64,000 nt of DNA from Pseudomonas oleovorans subsp. oleovorans (GTDB lineage: Bacteria > Pseudomonadota > Gammaproteobacteria > Pseudomonadales > Pseudomonadaceae). Positions 1 to 8,558 of the stretch are shown piece after piece. The position numbers were made by a program, and so were the translations under genes. Below the pieces are notes generated by a model. The model was not told where the DNA came from, made no database searches, and saw nothing but the letters and a program-made list of their open reading frames with translations. The number at the start of each line of letters is the position of its first letter. Position 1 is the first letter of the stretch. The stretch covers positions 1 to 64,000 of the forward strand of contig NZ_NIUB01000020.1 in NCBI RefSeq assembly GCF_002197815.1, written 5' to 3'.

Positions 1-140
1 TTCATCATGGCTCAAGGCTAACGCCTTATCAGAAGTCGAATATACGGAAGCAGTCGTACCTAGGTTCAGAGGCAGATTATTTCACTGGCAAAACGGGAGG
101 AGTCCATATACGGATGCAATCCGGGGCTTTGATATGAGGC

Positions 141-260
141 CCCGGATTTCATCCGGGCTACGGTCTTTGTGTAGGAGCCGCGCCCCGCGGCGAATGCTGG
201 TTACGCCGCAGGTCTTGCGCAGTGGCCGCGACCGCTTTCGCCCCGACGCGGGGCTCCTAC
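141..260. repeat. REP-type palindromic repeats
   Basis: There is a perfect short palindrome CCCGGAT/ATCCGGG at 141-157. A convergent pair of GTAGGAGC...GCTCCTAC ends follows at 171-178 and 253-260, enclosing GC-rich internal stem sequences. The GTAGGAGC head is the usual signature of Pseudomonas REP elements. Apart from this repeat, the first 318 bases hold no supportable gene. Confidence 0.7.
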
Positions 261-318
261 GAGATCACTCGTATGGCTGATGTATTATCCGCGCACCGGG
301 CATTTCCAAGGAGCAGCC

Positions 319-1032
319 GTGACCAGTCCCACCCCGCGCTACAAGGCCATCGAGGATTTTCTCCTCGAGCGCATTCACGGCGGCGCCTATCCGGTCAATC
401 ATCAGATTCCACCCGAGGAACAGCTGGCGCGCGACTTCGGCGTCAGCCGCATGACCGCCAACAAGGCGATCCAGAATCTGGTGCAGAAGGGTTATCTGGT
501 GCGTCAGGCCGGGCTCGGCACCTTCGTCACTGACCGCAAGGCCGAGTCGCCTCTGCACGAGGTGATGAACATCGCCAGCGAAGTGCGCGGCCGCGGCCAT
601 GCCTACAGCAACGCAGTGGTGCGCTGCGAGGCCATCGCCGCCGATGACGAAGTGGCCCTGCGTCTGGGGCTGCGCCTGGGCGCCGAGGTGTTTCACAGCA
701 TCCTCGTGCACCTGCAGGACGGTCTGCCGATCCAGCTCGAGGACCGCTTCGTCAACCCGCGCTGGGTGCCGCATTACCTGCAGAGCGACTTCACCCAGGT
801 CACCCCCAACGAGGTGCTGGTCGCCAGTTGCCCGATCTCGGATGTCGAGCATGTGGTTGAAGCGATGCTGGTGGATGCGCGCACGGCCGAGCTGCTGCAG
901 ATCGACCCGGCCATGCCCTGCCTGAGCGTGATCCGTCGCACCTGGTCGGACGATCACCTGATCAGCTATGCACGGCTGATCCATCCCGGTGACCGCTACA
1001 AACTGCGCTCGCTGCACAAACGCAGAGGCTAG
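319..1032 (+). CDS. GntR family (HutC subfamily) transcriptional regulator
   Basis: A 237-residue regulator. The N-terminal winged helix (about residues 5-70) carries the GntR pattern EEQLARDFGVSRMTANKAIQ followed by GLGTFV at the wing. The C-terminal half is a UTRA-type ligand domain with the HutC-like stretch LQLEDR/FVNP (here IQLEDRFVNP). The GTG at 319 is preferred because AGGAG lies just before it; the upstream ATG at 280 lacks a ribosome site. HutC proteins repress histidine-utilisation genes in response to urocanate, but no hut gene is adjacent, so the target here is unknown. The family is certain; the ligand is not. Confidence 0.85.
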   Translation: MTSPTPRYKAIEDFLLERIHGGAYPVNHQIPPEEQLARDFGVSRMTANKAIQNLVQKGYLVRQAGLGTFVTDRKAESPLHEVMNIASEVRGRGHAYSNAVVRCEAIAADDEVALRLGLRLGAEVFHSILVHLQDGLPIQLEDRFVNPRWVPHYLQSDFTQVTPNEVLVASCPISDVEHVVEAMLVDARTAELLQIDPAMPCLSVIRRTWSDDHLISYARLIHPGDRYKLRSLHKRRG

Positions 1033-1047
1033 GCTTTCCGCACATCC

Positions 1048-1069
1048 GTAGGAGCCGGCTTGCCGGCGA
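1048..1069. repeat. REP element
   Basis: A single GTAGGAGCCGGCTTGCCGGC palindrome between the regulator and the convergent endonuclease gene. It may stabilise or terminate the two converging transcripts. Confidence 0.6.
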
Positions 1070-1119
1070 TCCAGGGCCGTCTCCCGTCGCGGCTAAAGCC
1101 CCTGCCACTGCGTTCGGGG

Positions 1120-1779
1120 TCAGTCGCTGATCAGCTGATCCACTAGCGCAGGATCGTCGATAAAGCGATTGCGCGTGCCCTGCAGTACCTCGATCTTGTC
1201 GTTGCGTGCCTTTTCTTCGGCATCCGGCGGGTCCATGCGGTGCCAGGCCTTGTACATTGGCACCAGGCCGACGATGGGCAAACCGTATTCGATGTGCATG
1301 TAGAAGATTGCCCGGGCGATATTGCCCTTGGCTTCGTCACGCGGCTCTACCAGCTGGAAGCTGGTTTTCAGGTCGCAGCCGATATCGGCGAACTTGCTCG
1401 GTACATCATCGGCCAGTTCGGCGAACTGGGCATTGCGTCGCGCTAGCTCCACGCGGGTCAGCGCCGGGTAGTAGTTGTGCAGGTCGGCGGCGATGTACGG
1501 ATAGCGCGGGTTCATGATGGTGCATTGGCGGTCGGTGACGCAGCGCATCGCGCTCTTGAGCTGCTTGCTGCTGTAGATAGGGCTGGCAGTGAGGGTGCCG
1601 CTTTCACGGGCGAAGGTCTGGCCGCAATAGAGAGTCGTGCCGCCATTACCGTAAAGAGCCTGCCAGAACGCCTGATCGATGGCCTGTTTGACGTCGCCCA
1701 GTTGGGTCTGGCCATTGGCCAGGGAGAAGCTGCTGATGCAGGTTGCCAGGCAACCAAGAAGCAAGGTGACTGCGCGCAT
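1120..1779 (-). CDS. endA: Endonuclease I family secreted DNase
   Basis: A 219-residue protein with an N-terminal signal peptide (hydrophobic residues 3-20, cleavage near SLANGQ). The body matches the endonuclease I (EndA/Dns/Vvn) family: a cysteine-bearing segment with TLYCGQTF, the CTIMNPRYPYIAADLHNYYP block that normally provides the active-site region, and a GNIARAIFYMHIEYGLP helix. These enzymes are periplasmic or secreted Mg-dependent non-specific nucleases. The canonical RGH of the Vibrio enzymes is not seen, although distant members vary. Length is normal for the family. It sits alone, convergent with the upstream regulator. Confidence 0.75.
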   Translation of the reverse strand: MRAVTLLLGCLATCISSFSLANGQTQLGDVKQAIDQAFWQALYGNGGTTLYCGQTFARESGTLTASPIYSSKQLKSAMRCVTDRQCTIMNPRYPYIAADLHNYYPALTRVELARRNAQFAELADDVPSKFADIGCDLKTSFQLVEPRDEAKGNIARAIFYMHIEYGLPIVGLVPMYKAWHRMDPPDAEEKARNDKIEVLQGTRNRFIDDPALVDQLISD

Positions 1780-1935
1780 ACTCTAGCCCCAGTGACTGCC
1801 GTTGTCGGAGTCTGTTGTTTTTGTAGGACAAGATGCAGTCTAGCAAGACGTACGTCACAAAAAACATGGCCAAATGCTTTCTCCCAACCTGGAGTGGCCC
1901 GGGCAAAGTCAGACGGCTGACAGAGGGAGAACTCG

Positions 1936-1953
1936 TGTAAGCCATGGCTTACA
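1936..1953 (+). promoter_or_regulatory. GacA upstream activating sequence
   Basis: TGTAAGCCATGGCTTACA is a perfect 18-bp palindrome and fits the GacA box TGTAAG-N6-CTTACA found upstream of Pseudomonas rsm sRNA genes. It ends about 55 bp before the inferred transcription start of the sRNA at about 2010. The 1780-1935 stretch holds no other supportable gene. Confidence 0.85.
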
Positions 1954-2009
1954 CGATGTCACGATTTTCGCCACTGTCGGTCGATCAGGTACGGGCGTAC
2001 TCTGCTGCA

Positions 2010-2136
2010 CATGGATTCAGCGCAGGAAGCGCCTAGACGAACAGGGACACGCTGGACAGCCGCCAGGATGGTGAGCAGATCAAGGATGTCAGGACAACAG
2101 TCTGCAAGGCCCCGCAATCGCGGGGTTTTCTTTTTT
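2010..2136 (+). ncRNA. Rsm family sRNA (RsmX/Y/Z type), RsmA/CsrA-sequestering
   Basis: About 120 nt of non-coding sequence with seven GGA motifs (2013, 2025, 2045, 2054, 2066, 2084, 2092), several in AGGA or loop contexts, including the hairpin GCGCAGGAAGCGC (2020-2032). It ends in a strong intrinsic terminator and is preceded by a GacA box and a possible TACTCT -10 at 1998. This is the standard layout of RsmX/Y/Z, which bind and titrate the translational repressor RsmA/CsrA under GacS/GacA control. The length resembles RsmY, but which of the three paralogues it is cannot be decided from the sequence alone. The start site is inferred from the -10 position. Confidence 0.82.
2110..2136 (+). 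terminator. Intrinsic terminator of the sRNA
   Basis: Stem CCCCGC/GCGGGG with an AATC loop, followed by TTTTCTTTTTT. It closes the sRNA and sits 27 bp from the end of the convergent hydrolase gene. Confidence 0.9.
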
Positions 2137-2162
2137 CTGGTCTAGAGATTTCAGCGGCCTGC

Positions 2163-3041
2163 TCAAGCTGCTCGTTGTTCGATGCGCAATTGCTCGAACC
2201 AATCCAGCGTCTCGTCCCACAGACGCTGCGCCGCAGGGCGGAAATACCCCATATGACCGATAGCGCCCAGGCCCTCTGCCTGCGAGTCGAGCGTGCGCGC
2301 CTGATAGGGCGCATTCACATAGGCGGCCATGAAGGCATCGCGCGAGGCCGGCGGTGCCCAAAGATCGTCCAGACTGTTGAGCGCCACCATCGGCGTGTTC
2401 ACCTGGGCGAAGCGCTCGGCCAGCCCCGGCATCTGCGGATCGTCGAAGAAGTAACGCGGGAAGCGGCACCAGCGTTTCCACTGACGGTACACACCCAGCG
2501 GCAGATCCTCGCCCATGCCCAGTTTGCTCCAGGCCAGGTAGCCCTTGTAGCGCGTCATCAGCGGGCCGATCAGGCGCCACATGGCTAGTACGCGCACCTG
2601 CTCGGCCCTGGGCATCCAGCCGTGCCAACCGGCACCGGTACCGAAGGTGTAGAAGCCGGCGACCTGATCATGGTTGGGCAGCAGGCCAAAGGCGTGACCG
2701 CCGAACGAATGGCCGATCATGAACAGTGGGCGCTCGGCGTGCCGGTGTTGATCCACCGCGGCGGCCAGGTCGAGATGGGCCCAGTCCAGATACTCCATCT
2801 CGAATCCACGCAGGCTGTCTGGCTTGGATTGTCCGATGCCGCGGTAGTCCAGGGTCATGGTGTTGAAACCACGGCTGGCGGCGTGTTCGGCAAAACGGCG
2901 ATAGAAACCTTGCGGCACCCCGGTGGCGCCGGCGATCAGCAACTGCGCCTGGGGGCGCTCGGCGTGATAGTGCGTGGCGGTCAGTTGATAATCGTCGAGG
3001 GCGAGCAGGGGCAGGGTTTCGCGGCGGATGGCTGTGTTCAT
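2163..3041 (-). CDS. Alpha/beta fold hydrolase
   Basis: A 292-residue serine hydrolase. The nucleophile elbow GHSFGG lies near residue 110. DYRGIGQS is the usual loop after strand 4, an acidic segment sits around SLDDLWAPP, and the catalytic histidine is in GHMGYF near residue 265. No signal peptide is seen, so it is probably cytoplasmic. Its ATG overlaps the stop of the upstream TetR gene by four bases (ATGA), indicating translational coupling and control by that repressor. The substrate is unknown; esterase or lipase-like activity is a family-level guess. Confidence 0.8.
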   Translation of the reverse strand: MNTAIRRETLPLLALDDYQLTATHYHAERPQAQLLIAGATGVPQGFYRRFAEHAASRGFNTMTLDYRGIGQSKPDSLRGFEMEYLDWAHLDLAAAVDQHRHAERPLFMIGHSFGGHAFGLLPNHDQVAGFYTFGTGAGWHGWMPRAEQVRVLAMWRLIGPLMTRYKGYLAWSKLGMGEDLPLGVYRQWKRWCRFPRYFFDDPQMPGLAERFAQVNTPMVALNSLDDLWAPPASRDAFMAAYVNAPYQARTLDSQAEGLGAIGHMGYFRPAAQRLWDETLDWFEQLRIEQRAA

Positions 3042-3619
3042 GCTGGCGGGGACTCCGTGCGGTGCTGGCGGGTCAGGTGGAGCAGGGTGGCGACGGCCTG
3101 TTTCAGCGGCTCGCTGCTGCCGGCGACACGTGCTTGCAGCAGACCGCCTTCGTAGAGCGCGACGAACAGGGCAGCGAGCCCTTCTGGCTGTGGGTAACCG
3201 TGACGTTGCAACTGCTGCTGCAGTGCCTGGCGAATGGCGGCGAAGGCATTGGCCAGGGCTGCACGAATTTCATGATCTTGCGGAGCGCTTTCCAGGGCCA
3301 CGGTGGCCAGCGGGCAGCCGCGCTCGAAGGCGCTTTCCTGCAACTGGCCAAGCGCGCCCTGTAGCCAGATAGTCAGCGCATCGAGTGGATCGGACTGACG
3401 CTCGAAGAGCGCAGCGAACGCCTGCTCGGCGCGCTGGCCGACACGCTCGATGGCGGCCACGGCCAGTTCGGTCTTGCCGTTCGGGAAGTGGTGATAAAGG
3501 CTGCCCTTGGGCGCATCGGCGGCAGCCAGCAGTTCGTTCAAACCAACGCCATGCAGACCCTTGCGTTGCAGGGCATCGATCATGGTGTCGATCAGTTTGT
3601 CGCGAGTGGTCTTGGTCAT
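3038..3619 (-). CDS. TetR/AcrR family regulator
   Basis: A 193-residue repressor with an N-terminal TetR helix-turn-helix (residues about 6-55, ending KGSLYHHFPNGKTELA). The C-terminal ligand domain, with a conserved RGCPLATVALE segment, resembles the LmrA/YxaF-type TetR subgroup. It is the first gene of a two-gene operon with the hydrolase. A perfect palindrome 14 bp upstream of its start is the probable autoregulatory operator. Confidence 0.88.
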   Translation of the reverse strand: MTKTTRDKLIDTMIDALQRKGLHGVGLNELLAAADAPKGSLYHHFPNGKTELAVAAIERVGQRAEQAFAALFERQSDPLDALTIWLQGALGQLQESAFERGCPLATVALESAPQDHEIRAALANAFAAIRQALQQQLQRHGYPQPEGLAALFVALYEGGLLQARVAGSSEPLKQAVATLLHLTRQHRTESPPA

Positions 3620-3632
3620 GGCGTGGATTATG

Positions 3633-3648
3633 TAGACCGGTCGGTCTA
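3633..3648. promoter_or_regulatory. TetR operator palindrome
   Basis: TAGACCGGTCGGTCTA is a perfect palindrome (TAGACCG-GT-CGGTCTA) just upstream of the TetR start codon. It resembles NemR-type TAGACC...GGTCTA boxes. It probably mediates autorepression of the TetR-hydrolase operon. Confidence 0.8.
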
Positions 3649-3724
3649 GCCGCCAGTGTCATTCAGGCCGCAGATGAGGGCATATCGGCATAGTGGAGCG
3701 CCGCCCAGCGGGCGGCGTGAGGTA

Positions 3725-4279
3725 TCAGGCCTGCTTGGCTACCCAGGCGGCATAGGCGTCGATGAACTTCTGCAGGAACGGCTTGATGCCGTCGCTGAGT
3801 ACGCCGTTCTCGTCGAAGAAGTTGCCGGCGCCACCGAGATAAGCCTCCGGCTGCTGCAGCACATGCACGTCGAGGAACACCAGGCACTGGCGCAGGTGAT
3901 GGTTGGCACCAAAGCCACCAACGGCACCCGGCGAGGCGCTGAGCACGGCGCCTGGTTTACCGCTGAAGCCGCTCTGGCCATACGGACGCGAGCCGACATC
4001 GATGGCGTTCTTCATCGGCGCCGGGATCGAGCGGTTGTATTCGGGGGTAATGAACAGCACCGCATCGGCCGCCTTGAGCTTGCTGCGAAACGGCGCATAG
4101 GAGGCCGGAGCGGTATCGCCGTCGGCGTCTTCGTTGTACAGCGGCAGGTCGCCGATCTCGAGGATTTCCAGATTCAGCGAGGCCGGCGCCAGGTCGGCCA
4201 GCGCCAGGGCCAGTTTGCGATTGATGGAGGCTTTGCGCAGGCTGCCGACCAGTACGGCGACGTTGTAAGTCTTGCTCAT
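3725..4279 (-). CDS. NADPH-dependent FMN reductase (ChrR/YieF-like quinone/chromate reductase)
   Basis: A 184-residue flavodoxin-like reductase. The phosphate-binding loop GSLRKASINRKLA (residues about 12-24) and the block TPEYNRSIPAPMKNAIDVGSRP (about 78-99) are diagnostic of the NADPH-dependent FMN reductase family that includes ChrR, YieF and azoreductases. These enzymes reduce quinones, chromate or azo compounds by two-electron transfer in the cytoplasm. It has a GGAG ribosome site and normal length, and appears monocistronic. Confidence 0.88.
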   Translation of the reverse strand: MSKTYNVAVLVGSLRKASINRKLALALADLAPASLNLEILEIGDLPLYNEDADGDTAPASYAPFRSKLKAADAVLFITPEYNRSIPAPMKNAIDVGSRPYGQSGFSGKPGAVLSASPGAVGGFGANHHLRQCLVFLDVHVLQQPEAYLGGAGNFFDENGVLSDGIKPFLQKFIDAYAAWVAKQA

Positions 4280-4360
4280 GTGTACTCCAGAGGGTGTGGT
4301 GAGGAAGGAACAACCACTATAGACCCTGGATGTTTCAGCAGGTGCAGGGCACGCGCCTCG

Positions 4361-5064
4361 TCACTCGCCGAACGCGTCCAGCAGATCGTCGGCGAAGGCC
4401 TTCTGCGCCTCGCTGGCGGGATGGCCGCGATGGTTGGCCAGACGAAACTGCACGGTGAAATCCCACTTGCCGGGCAGCGCGCGCAAGCCGCCACGCTCTA
4501 CCCAGGGCTGGGCGATGTGCTCGGGCAGATAGCCCAGGTGAGCACCGGAGAGGATGAACGCCAGGCTACCTTCGACCTGTTCGCAGCGCGCGCTGCTGCT
4601 GCCGCCTTGCCAGGGTTCGTCGGCTGCGATGAAGCGATAGGGATGCACCACGCGGTCGCAGGCCTGCAGGTCAGCGGCGCTCGGCGTCTCCCGGTCGAAC
4701 AGCGGGTGCTGGCGGCCGCAGTACAGGCGCTGGCGCTCGTCGAACAGCGGCTGGTAGTCCAGCGCCGTCTGGCTGCCGGAAAAATAGCCGATGGCCAGTT
4801 GTAGCTGGTCCTGCAGCAGGCGCCGTTCCAGCTCGGCGGGCATGGCGCTGAGCAACTCGATCTGCACCGCCTGGTTGCGCCGGCGAAAACGCCCGATGGC
4901 CTCGCCGATGCGCTGCAGCACCTCGTCCGACAATGCTTCGGACAGGCCGATGCGCAGTTCGCCGAGTAGCTTGTCGGCCATGCCCTGGGCCTCGCCCTTG
5001 AAGGTCTCGATGGCGGCAAACAGCTTGCGCGTGGCGGCCAGCACCTGCTCGCGGTGCTGCAACC
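4361..5064 (-). pseudogene. LysR family regulator, 5'-truncated (effector domain only)
   Basis: From about HREQVLAATRKLFAAIE to the C-terminus this is a normal LysR effector-binding domain (ELRIGLSEALSDEVLQRIGE..., ending DDLLDAFGE). The helix-turn-helix and most of the linker helix are absent. Upstream of about 5064 the frame runs antisense through a PotF-like fragment on the other strand, so the long open frame to 5272 is not a real N-terminus. Without the DNA-binding domain it cannot act as a regulator. The break coincides with the start of the truncated transporter gene, so one deletion removed both 5' ends. Confidence 0.8.
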
Positions 5065-5521
5065 GAACCTGCGCTACATCGGCAATGCCCGGCAGATCGA
5101 CGACCTGGCCAAGGGCGAGACCTGCCTGGCGCTGACCTACACCGGTGACGCCGGCATGGCCGCTGCGCGCGCTGCCGAGGCCGAGCAGCCGTTCGAGGTG
5201 CTCTACCGCATTCCGCGCGAAGGCACGCTGATCTGGTTCGACATCATGGCCATTCCCGCCGACGCGCCGCATCCGGGCAACGCCCGTGCGTTCATCGACT
5301 TCATGCTGCAGCCCGAGGCCATCGCCGAGCTGACCAACGAGCTGTTCTTCGCCAACGCCAACCGCGCCGCCACGCCCCTGCTGGACGAGGCGGTGAGCGG
5401 TGACCCGGATATCTACCCGCCCGAAGCCGTGCGTGCGCGCCTGTTCGCCGAAGAAGTGCTGAGCCTGCGCGAGCAGCGTCAGCGCACGCGCCTGTGGACA
5501 GACTTCCGCAGCCAGTACTGA
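5054..5521 (+). pseudogene. Polyamine ABC transporter substrate-binding protein (PotF/SpuD-like), 5'-truncated
   Basis: The remaining 155 codons match the C-terminal lobe of PotF/SpuD periplasmic putrescine/spermidine receptors: LRYIGNARQIDDLAKGETCLALTY, IPREGTLIWFDIMAIPADAPHP, then the terminal helices ending FRSQY. The signal peptide and N-terminal lobe, over half the protein, are missing. It probably belonged with the agmatinase that follows 52 bp downstream, an arginine/polyamine catabolic association. No ATPase or permease genes accompany it here. Confidence 0.82.
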
Positions 5522-5525
5522 GTCT

Positions 5526-5548
5526 GTAGGAGCGAGCTCTGCTCGCGA
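5526..5548. repeat. REP element
   Basis: GTAGGAGCGAGCTCTGCTCG hairpin between the truncated transporter gene and the agmatinase gene, of the same family as the copies at 171 and 1048. Confidence 0.6.
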
Positions 5549-5573
5549 ACATCACCGAAATGAGTATTCGACC

Positions 5574-6538
5574 ATGGACCAAGCCTTCGACAACGACCAG
5601 GCCATCACCCGCGCCAGCCTCTACGGAACCGCCGCCGAGCCCACCTACGCCGGCATCACCAGCTTCATGCGCCGGCGCTACAGTCGTGACCTGACCGGCG
5701 TGGACCTGGCCATCAGCGGCGTGCCCTTCGACACCGCCACCAGCAACCGGCCCGGCAGCCGCTTCGGCCCACGGGCGATCCGCGCCGCGTCGACCCAGTC
5801 GGCCTGGGCGCGGCATTTTCCCTGGGAGTTCGATCCCTTCGACCTGCTCGCCTGCGTCGACTACGGCGACTGCCATTTCGACCACGGCACGCCGCAGGAC
5901 ACCCCGGCGCTGATCGAGGCGCACGCCACGCGCATTCTCGAAGCCGGCAGCGCGCTGCTGACCCTGGGCGGCGACCACTTCATCAGCTATCCGCTGCTCA
6001 AGGCGCATGCGAAAAGCACGGCACGCTGGCGCTGATCCACTTTGACGCGCACAGCGACACCTGGCCGGACGAGGAGGGCAAACGCATCGATCACGGCACC
6101 ATGTTCTACCACGCCGCGCGTGGAGGCCTGGTTGACCCGGCGCGCTCGGTGCAGGTCGGCTTGCGCACCACCAACGACGACGTAATGGGCTTTCAGGTGC
6201 TCGATGCCCGCGAGGTGCACCGCAGCATCCCGGAGCAGATCGCCGAGCGCATCCGCGCGCGGGTGGGCGAGCATCCGGTGTACCTGACCTTCGACATCGA
6301 CTGCCTCGACCCGGCCTTCGCCCCCGGCACCGGCACACCGGTGTGCGGCGGCCTTTGCAGCCATCAGGCGCTGGAGATACTGCGCGGTTTGCGCGGGATC
6401 AACCTGGTCGGCATGGACGTGGTCGAAGTAGCGCCGCCCTACGACAACGCCGAGGTCACCGCCCTGGCCGGCGCCACCCTGGCGATGGAGATGATCTGCC
6501 TGTATGCCGCGCGGCATAGGCTGGGTGAACGGACCTAG
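5574..6538 (+). pseudogene. speB: Agmatinase (ureohydrolase), single-base frameshift
   Basis: Two consecutive frames together give a full-length SpeB-type ureohydrolase of about 320 residues. The first half holds [22 protein letters not shown] and the metal-site GGDHF (ending at 6035). The second half holds [13 protein letters not shown], the metal-site [15 protein letters not shown] and [12 protein letters not shown]. In the third frame the missing link [14 protein letters not shown] is present at about 6040-6080. Inserting one base near 6012 (after AAGGCGCATGC) restores continuity. It resembles E. coli SpeB (agmatine to putrescine plus urea) more than GbuA or GpuA. Either a real inactivating mutation or a sequencing error. 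Confidence 0.85.
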
Positions 6539-6784
6539 GGTGGAAATCGCTGTTTATTTCCACCTGGGGTATTCGCGCCAGCTACCCATGGTGGACCGGT
6601 GAGGCGTGGTCCACCCTACGCTCTAACCGGCGTAGCCCAATGTAATCCGGGGCGCGCCTATGCGAACTTCCCGGATTTCATTGGGCTACGTAATTGCGGC
6701 TTGCCACGCTTTTTGTGGGAGGGGCTTTAGCCGCGACTGTTGTGGGGAAGTGTTGCGGGTGGCGCATCGCTGGCAAGCCGGCTC
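6539..6784. repeat. Intergenic region with REP-like hairpins
   Basis: No gene is supportable. It contains inverted segments (GGTGGAAAT.../ATTTCCACC at about 6539-6570 and GGTGGACC...GGTCCACC at about 6590-6615) and a degenerate REP pair around 6715-6787. These separate the convergent agmatinase and enhancer-binding-protein genes. Confidence 0.5.
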
Positions 6785-8260
6785 TTACAGGGTGAGGTGC
6801 TCACCCCTGCGTCCCAGCCCATGCTGCGCCAGCTTGGCGTAGAACCCGGCGCGGGAAATGCCCAGGCGCTCGGCGGCCAATTGGCGATTGCGATCGGTTG
6901 CCGCCAGTGCCGCCTGCAACGCCAGGCGCTCGGCCTGCACCAACTGTTCGGCCAGGGTCTGCGTCGAGCTCATCATCACTGGCGCGGCGGGTATCGGCGC
7001 ACTCGGAGCAACCGGATCGACCAGCAAACCACGTAAAACTTCGCCATCCAGTCGCCCATCGGCCGCCAACTGCGCCCGCTCCAGCAGGTTACGCAGCTCA
7101 CGCACGTTGCCCTTCCACGGCTGCGCGCAGAGCAGGGCGAGGGCATCGTCCGTCAGCTCCATGGGCGCCAGGCCAGAGCGGTTGGCCAGGTCATCGAGCA
7201 GGTGTTCGATCAGCGCGGGAATGTCGCTGGCACGTTCGCGCAGTGGCGGCACGCGCAGGGCCAGCACGTTGAGGCGGTAGTAGAGATCATCGCGGAACTG
7301 CCCGGCGGCCACCTTGGCTTCCAGGTCGATATGGGTCGCCGCGATCACCCGCACGTTGAGCGGCTTGACCTGGTTGGAGCCGAGCGGCTCCACCTCCTGT
7401 TCCTGCAACACGCGCAGCAGCTTGGCCTGCAACGGCAGCGGCAGGTCGCCGATTTCATCGAGAAACAGCGTGCCGCCGTTGGCCACTTCGAACTTGCCGA
7501 TGCGCGCCTTGCGGTCGGCGCCGGTAAAGGCGCCGGGTGCCGTGCCGAACAGCTCGGCCTCCACCAGGGTTTCCGGAATCGCCGCGACGTTGACCGCGAC
7601 GAATGGCCCGTTGGCGCGCGCCGACAGGTTGTGGATGCCTTGCGCCAGCAGCTCCTTGCCGGTGCCGGTCTCGCCGCGGATCAGCACCGTCGCATCGAAC
7701 TGCGCAGCACGGCGGGCCTGGCGCTTTACCTCACTGGCCGCGCTGCTGGCGCCGATGAATCCGGCGACGGTGTAGCGCGCACGGCGCGCCTTGGCCAGCT
7801 CGTGCTGGGTGGCGAGCAGTTGCGTCTGCAGGCTGGCGTACTTGGCCATCAGCGGCTTGAGATGGCGGGCGCGGTCGAACAGCACGAAGCCCAGCGCGCC
7901 GACCAGGGTGCCGTCCTCGTCGCGCAGCGGTATGTGGGTCACCACGAAGTGCTCGCTGCCGAAGGCCATCAGGTCGAGCATGCTCGGCTGGCCGCTTTCC
8001 ACCACCTCGCGCAGGCGGCTGGCCGCCAGCACCTCCTCGATTTCCTTGCCCAGCGCCGTGCGCGCATCGGCGATGCCGACCTTCTGCGCGTACTTGTCGT
8101 TGATCCAGACGATGCGCGCCTGGCGGTTGACCGCGATGGTGCCCTCGCACTGCGCATCGAGGTGATCGAACAGCAGCGGCATGGCCACCGCGCGAAAGCG
8201 TTCGGGCGACACGCCGATGATCAGGCCGTGCTGGTCGAGGTCGTCGCGGGAAATGGCCAT
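6785..8260 (-). CDS. Sigma54-dependent transcriptional activator (PAS - AAA+ - Fis HTH)
   Basis: A 491-residue bacterial enhancer-binding protein. An N-terminal PAS-like sensory domain (about residues 25-130, ...AVNRQARIVWINDKYAQKVG) precedes the AAA+ core: Walker A GETGTGKE near 195, the sigma54-contact loop GAFTGA, Walker B GGTLFLDEIGDLP and the second region of homology. A Fis-type helix-turn-helix (NRQLAAERLGISRAGFYAKL) lies at the C-terminus. All ATPase motifs look intact. It is divergent from the TRAP transporter operon 298 bp away and is its likely activator. A PAS sensor rather than a receiver domain suggests a small-molecule or redox input, without a partner kinase. Confidence 0.92.
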   Translation of the reverse strand: MAISRDDLDQHGLIIGVSPERFRAVAMPLLFDHLDAQCEGTIAVNRQARIVWINDKYAQKVGIADARTALGKEIEEVLAASRLREVVESGQPSMLDLMAFGSEHFVVTHIPLRDEDGTLVGALGFVLFDRARHLKPLMAKYASLQTQLLATQHELAKARRARYTVAGFIGASSAASEVKRQARRAAQFDATVLIRGETGTGKELLAQGIHNLSARANGPFVAVNVAAIPETLVEAELFGTAPGAFTGADRKARIGKFEVANGGTLFLDEIGDLPLPLQAKLLRVLQEQEVEPLGSNQVKPLNVRVIAATHIDLEAKVAAGQFRDDLYYRLNVLALRVPPLRERASDIPALIEHLLDDLANRSGLAPMELTDDALALLCAQPWKGNVRELRNLLERAQLAADGRLDGEVLRGLLVDPVAPSAPIPAAPVMMSSTQTLAEQLVQAERLALQAALAATDRNRQLAAERLGISRAGFYAKLAQHGLGRRGEHLTL

Positions 8261-8558
8261 GGGGAGTGTCCGAAAATGAGATGCCGGTGATTATGGGCAG
8301 CGCCGATCAGGCCGGGCAACGTCAACAGTCATCAGACAATGGCATTCGCTGCGCGCTTCTGGAATAGTTGGGCGGCCGCGCGTAACCCGCCGGCACCTGC
8401 CGATCGCCCACAAGGCCTGCCCGGCAGCCGTGACACCTGCCGTGTCCCTTTCGCGTGCCGACCAGGCGCGCCAGGCGAGCCATCCGCTCGCCGCTGGATC
8501 CGCACCGCTTTGCCGGTGCCACAACGACAATGACCAAGATCCATACAAGGACGCCCCG

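Noticed and set aside
5065..5272. N-terminal extension of the LysR frame
   Set aside because: It is antisense to well-conserved PotF sequence and has no helix-turn-helix.
8340..8355. Sigma54 promoter for dctPQM
   Set aside because: Only the GG and GC dinucleotides fit; the flanking bases are far from consensus and it is 200 bp from the start codon, so it is left unannotated.
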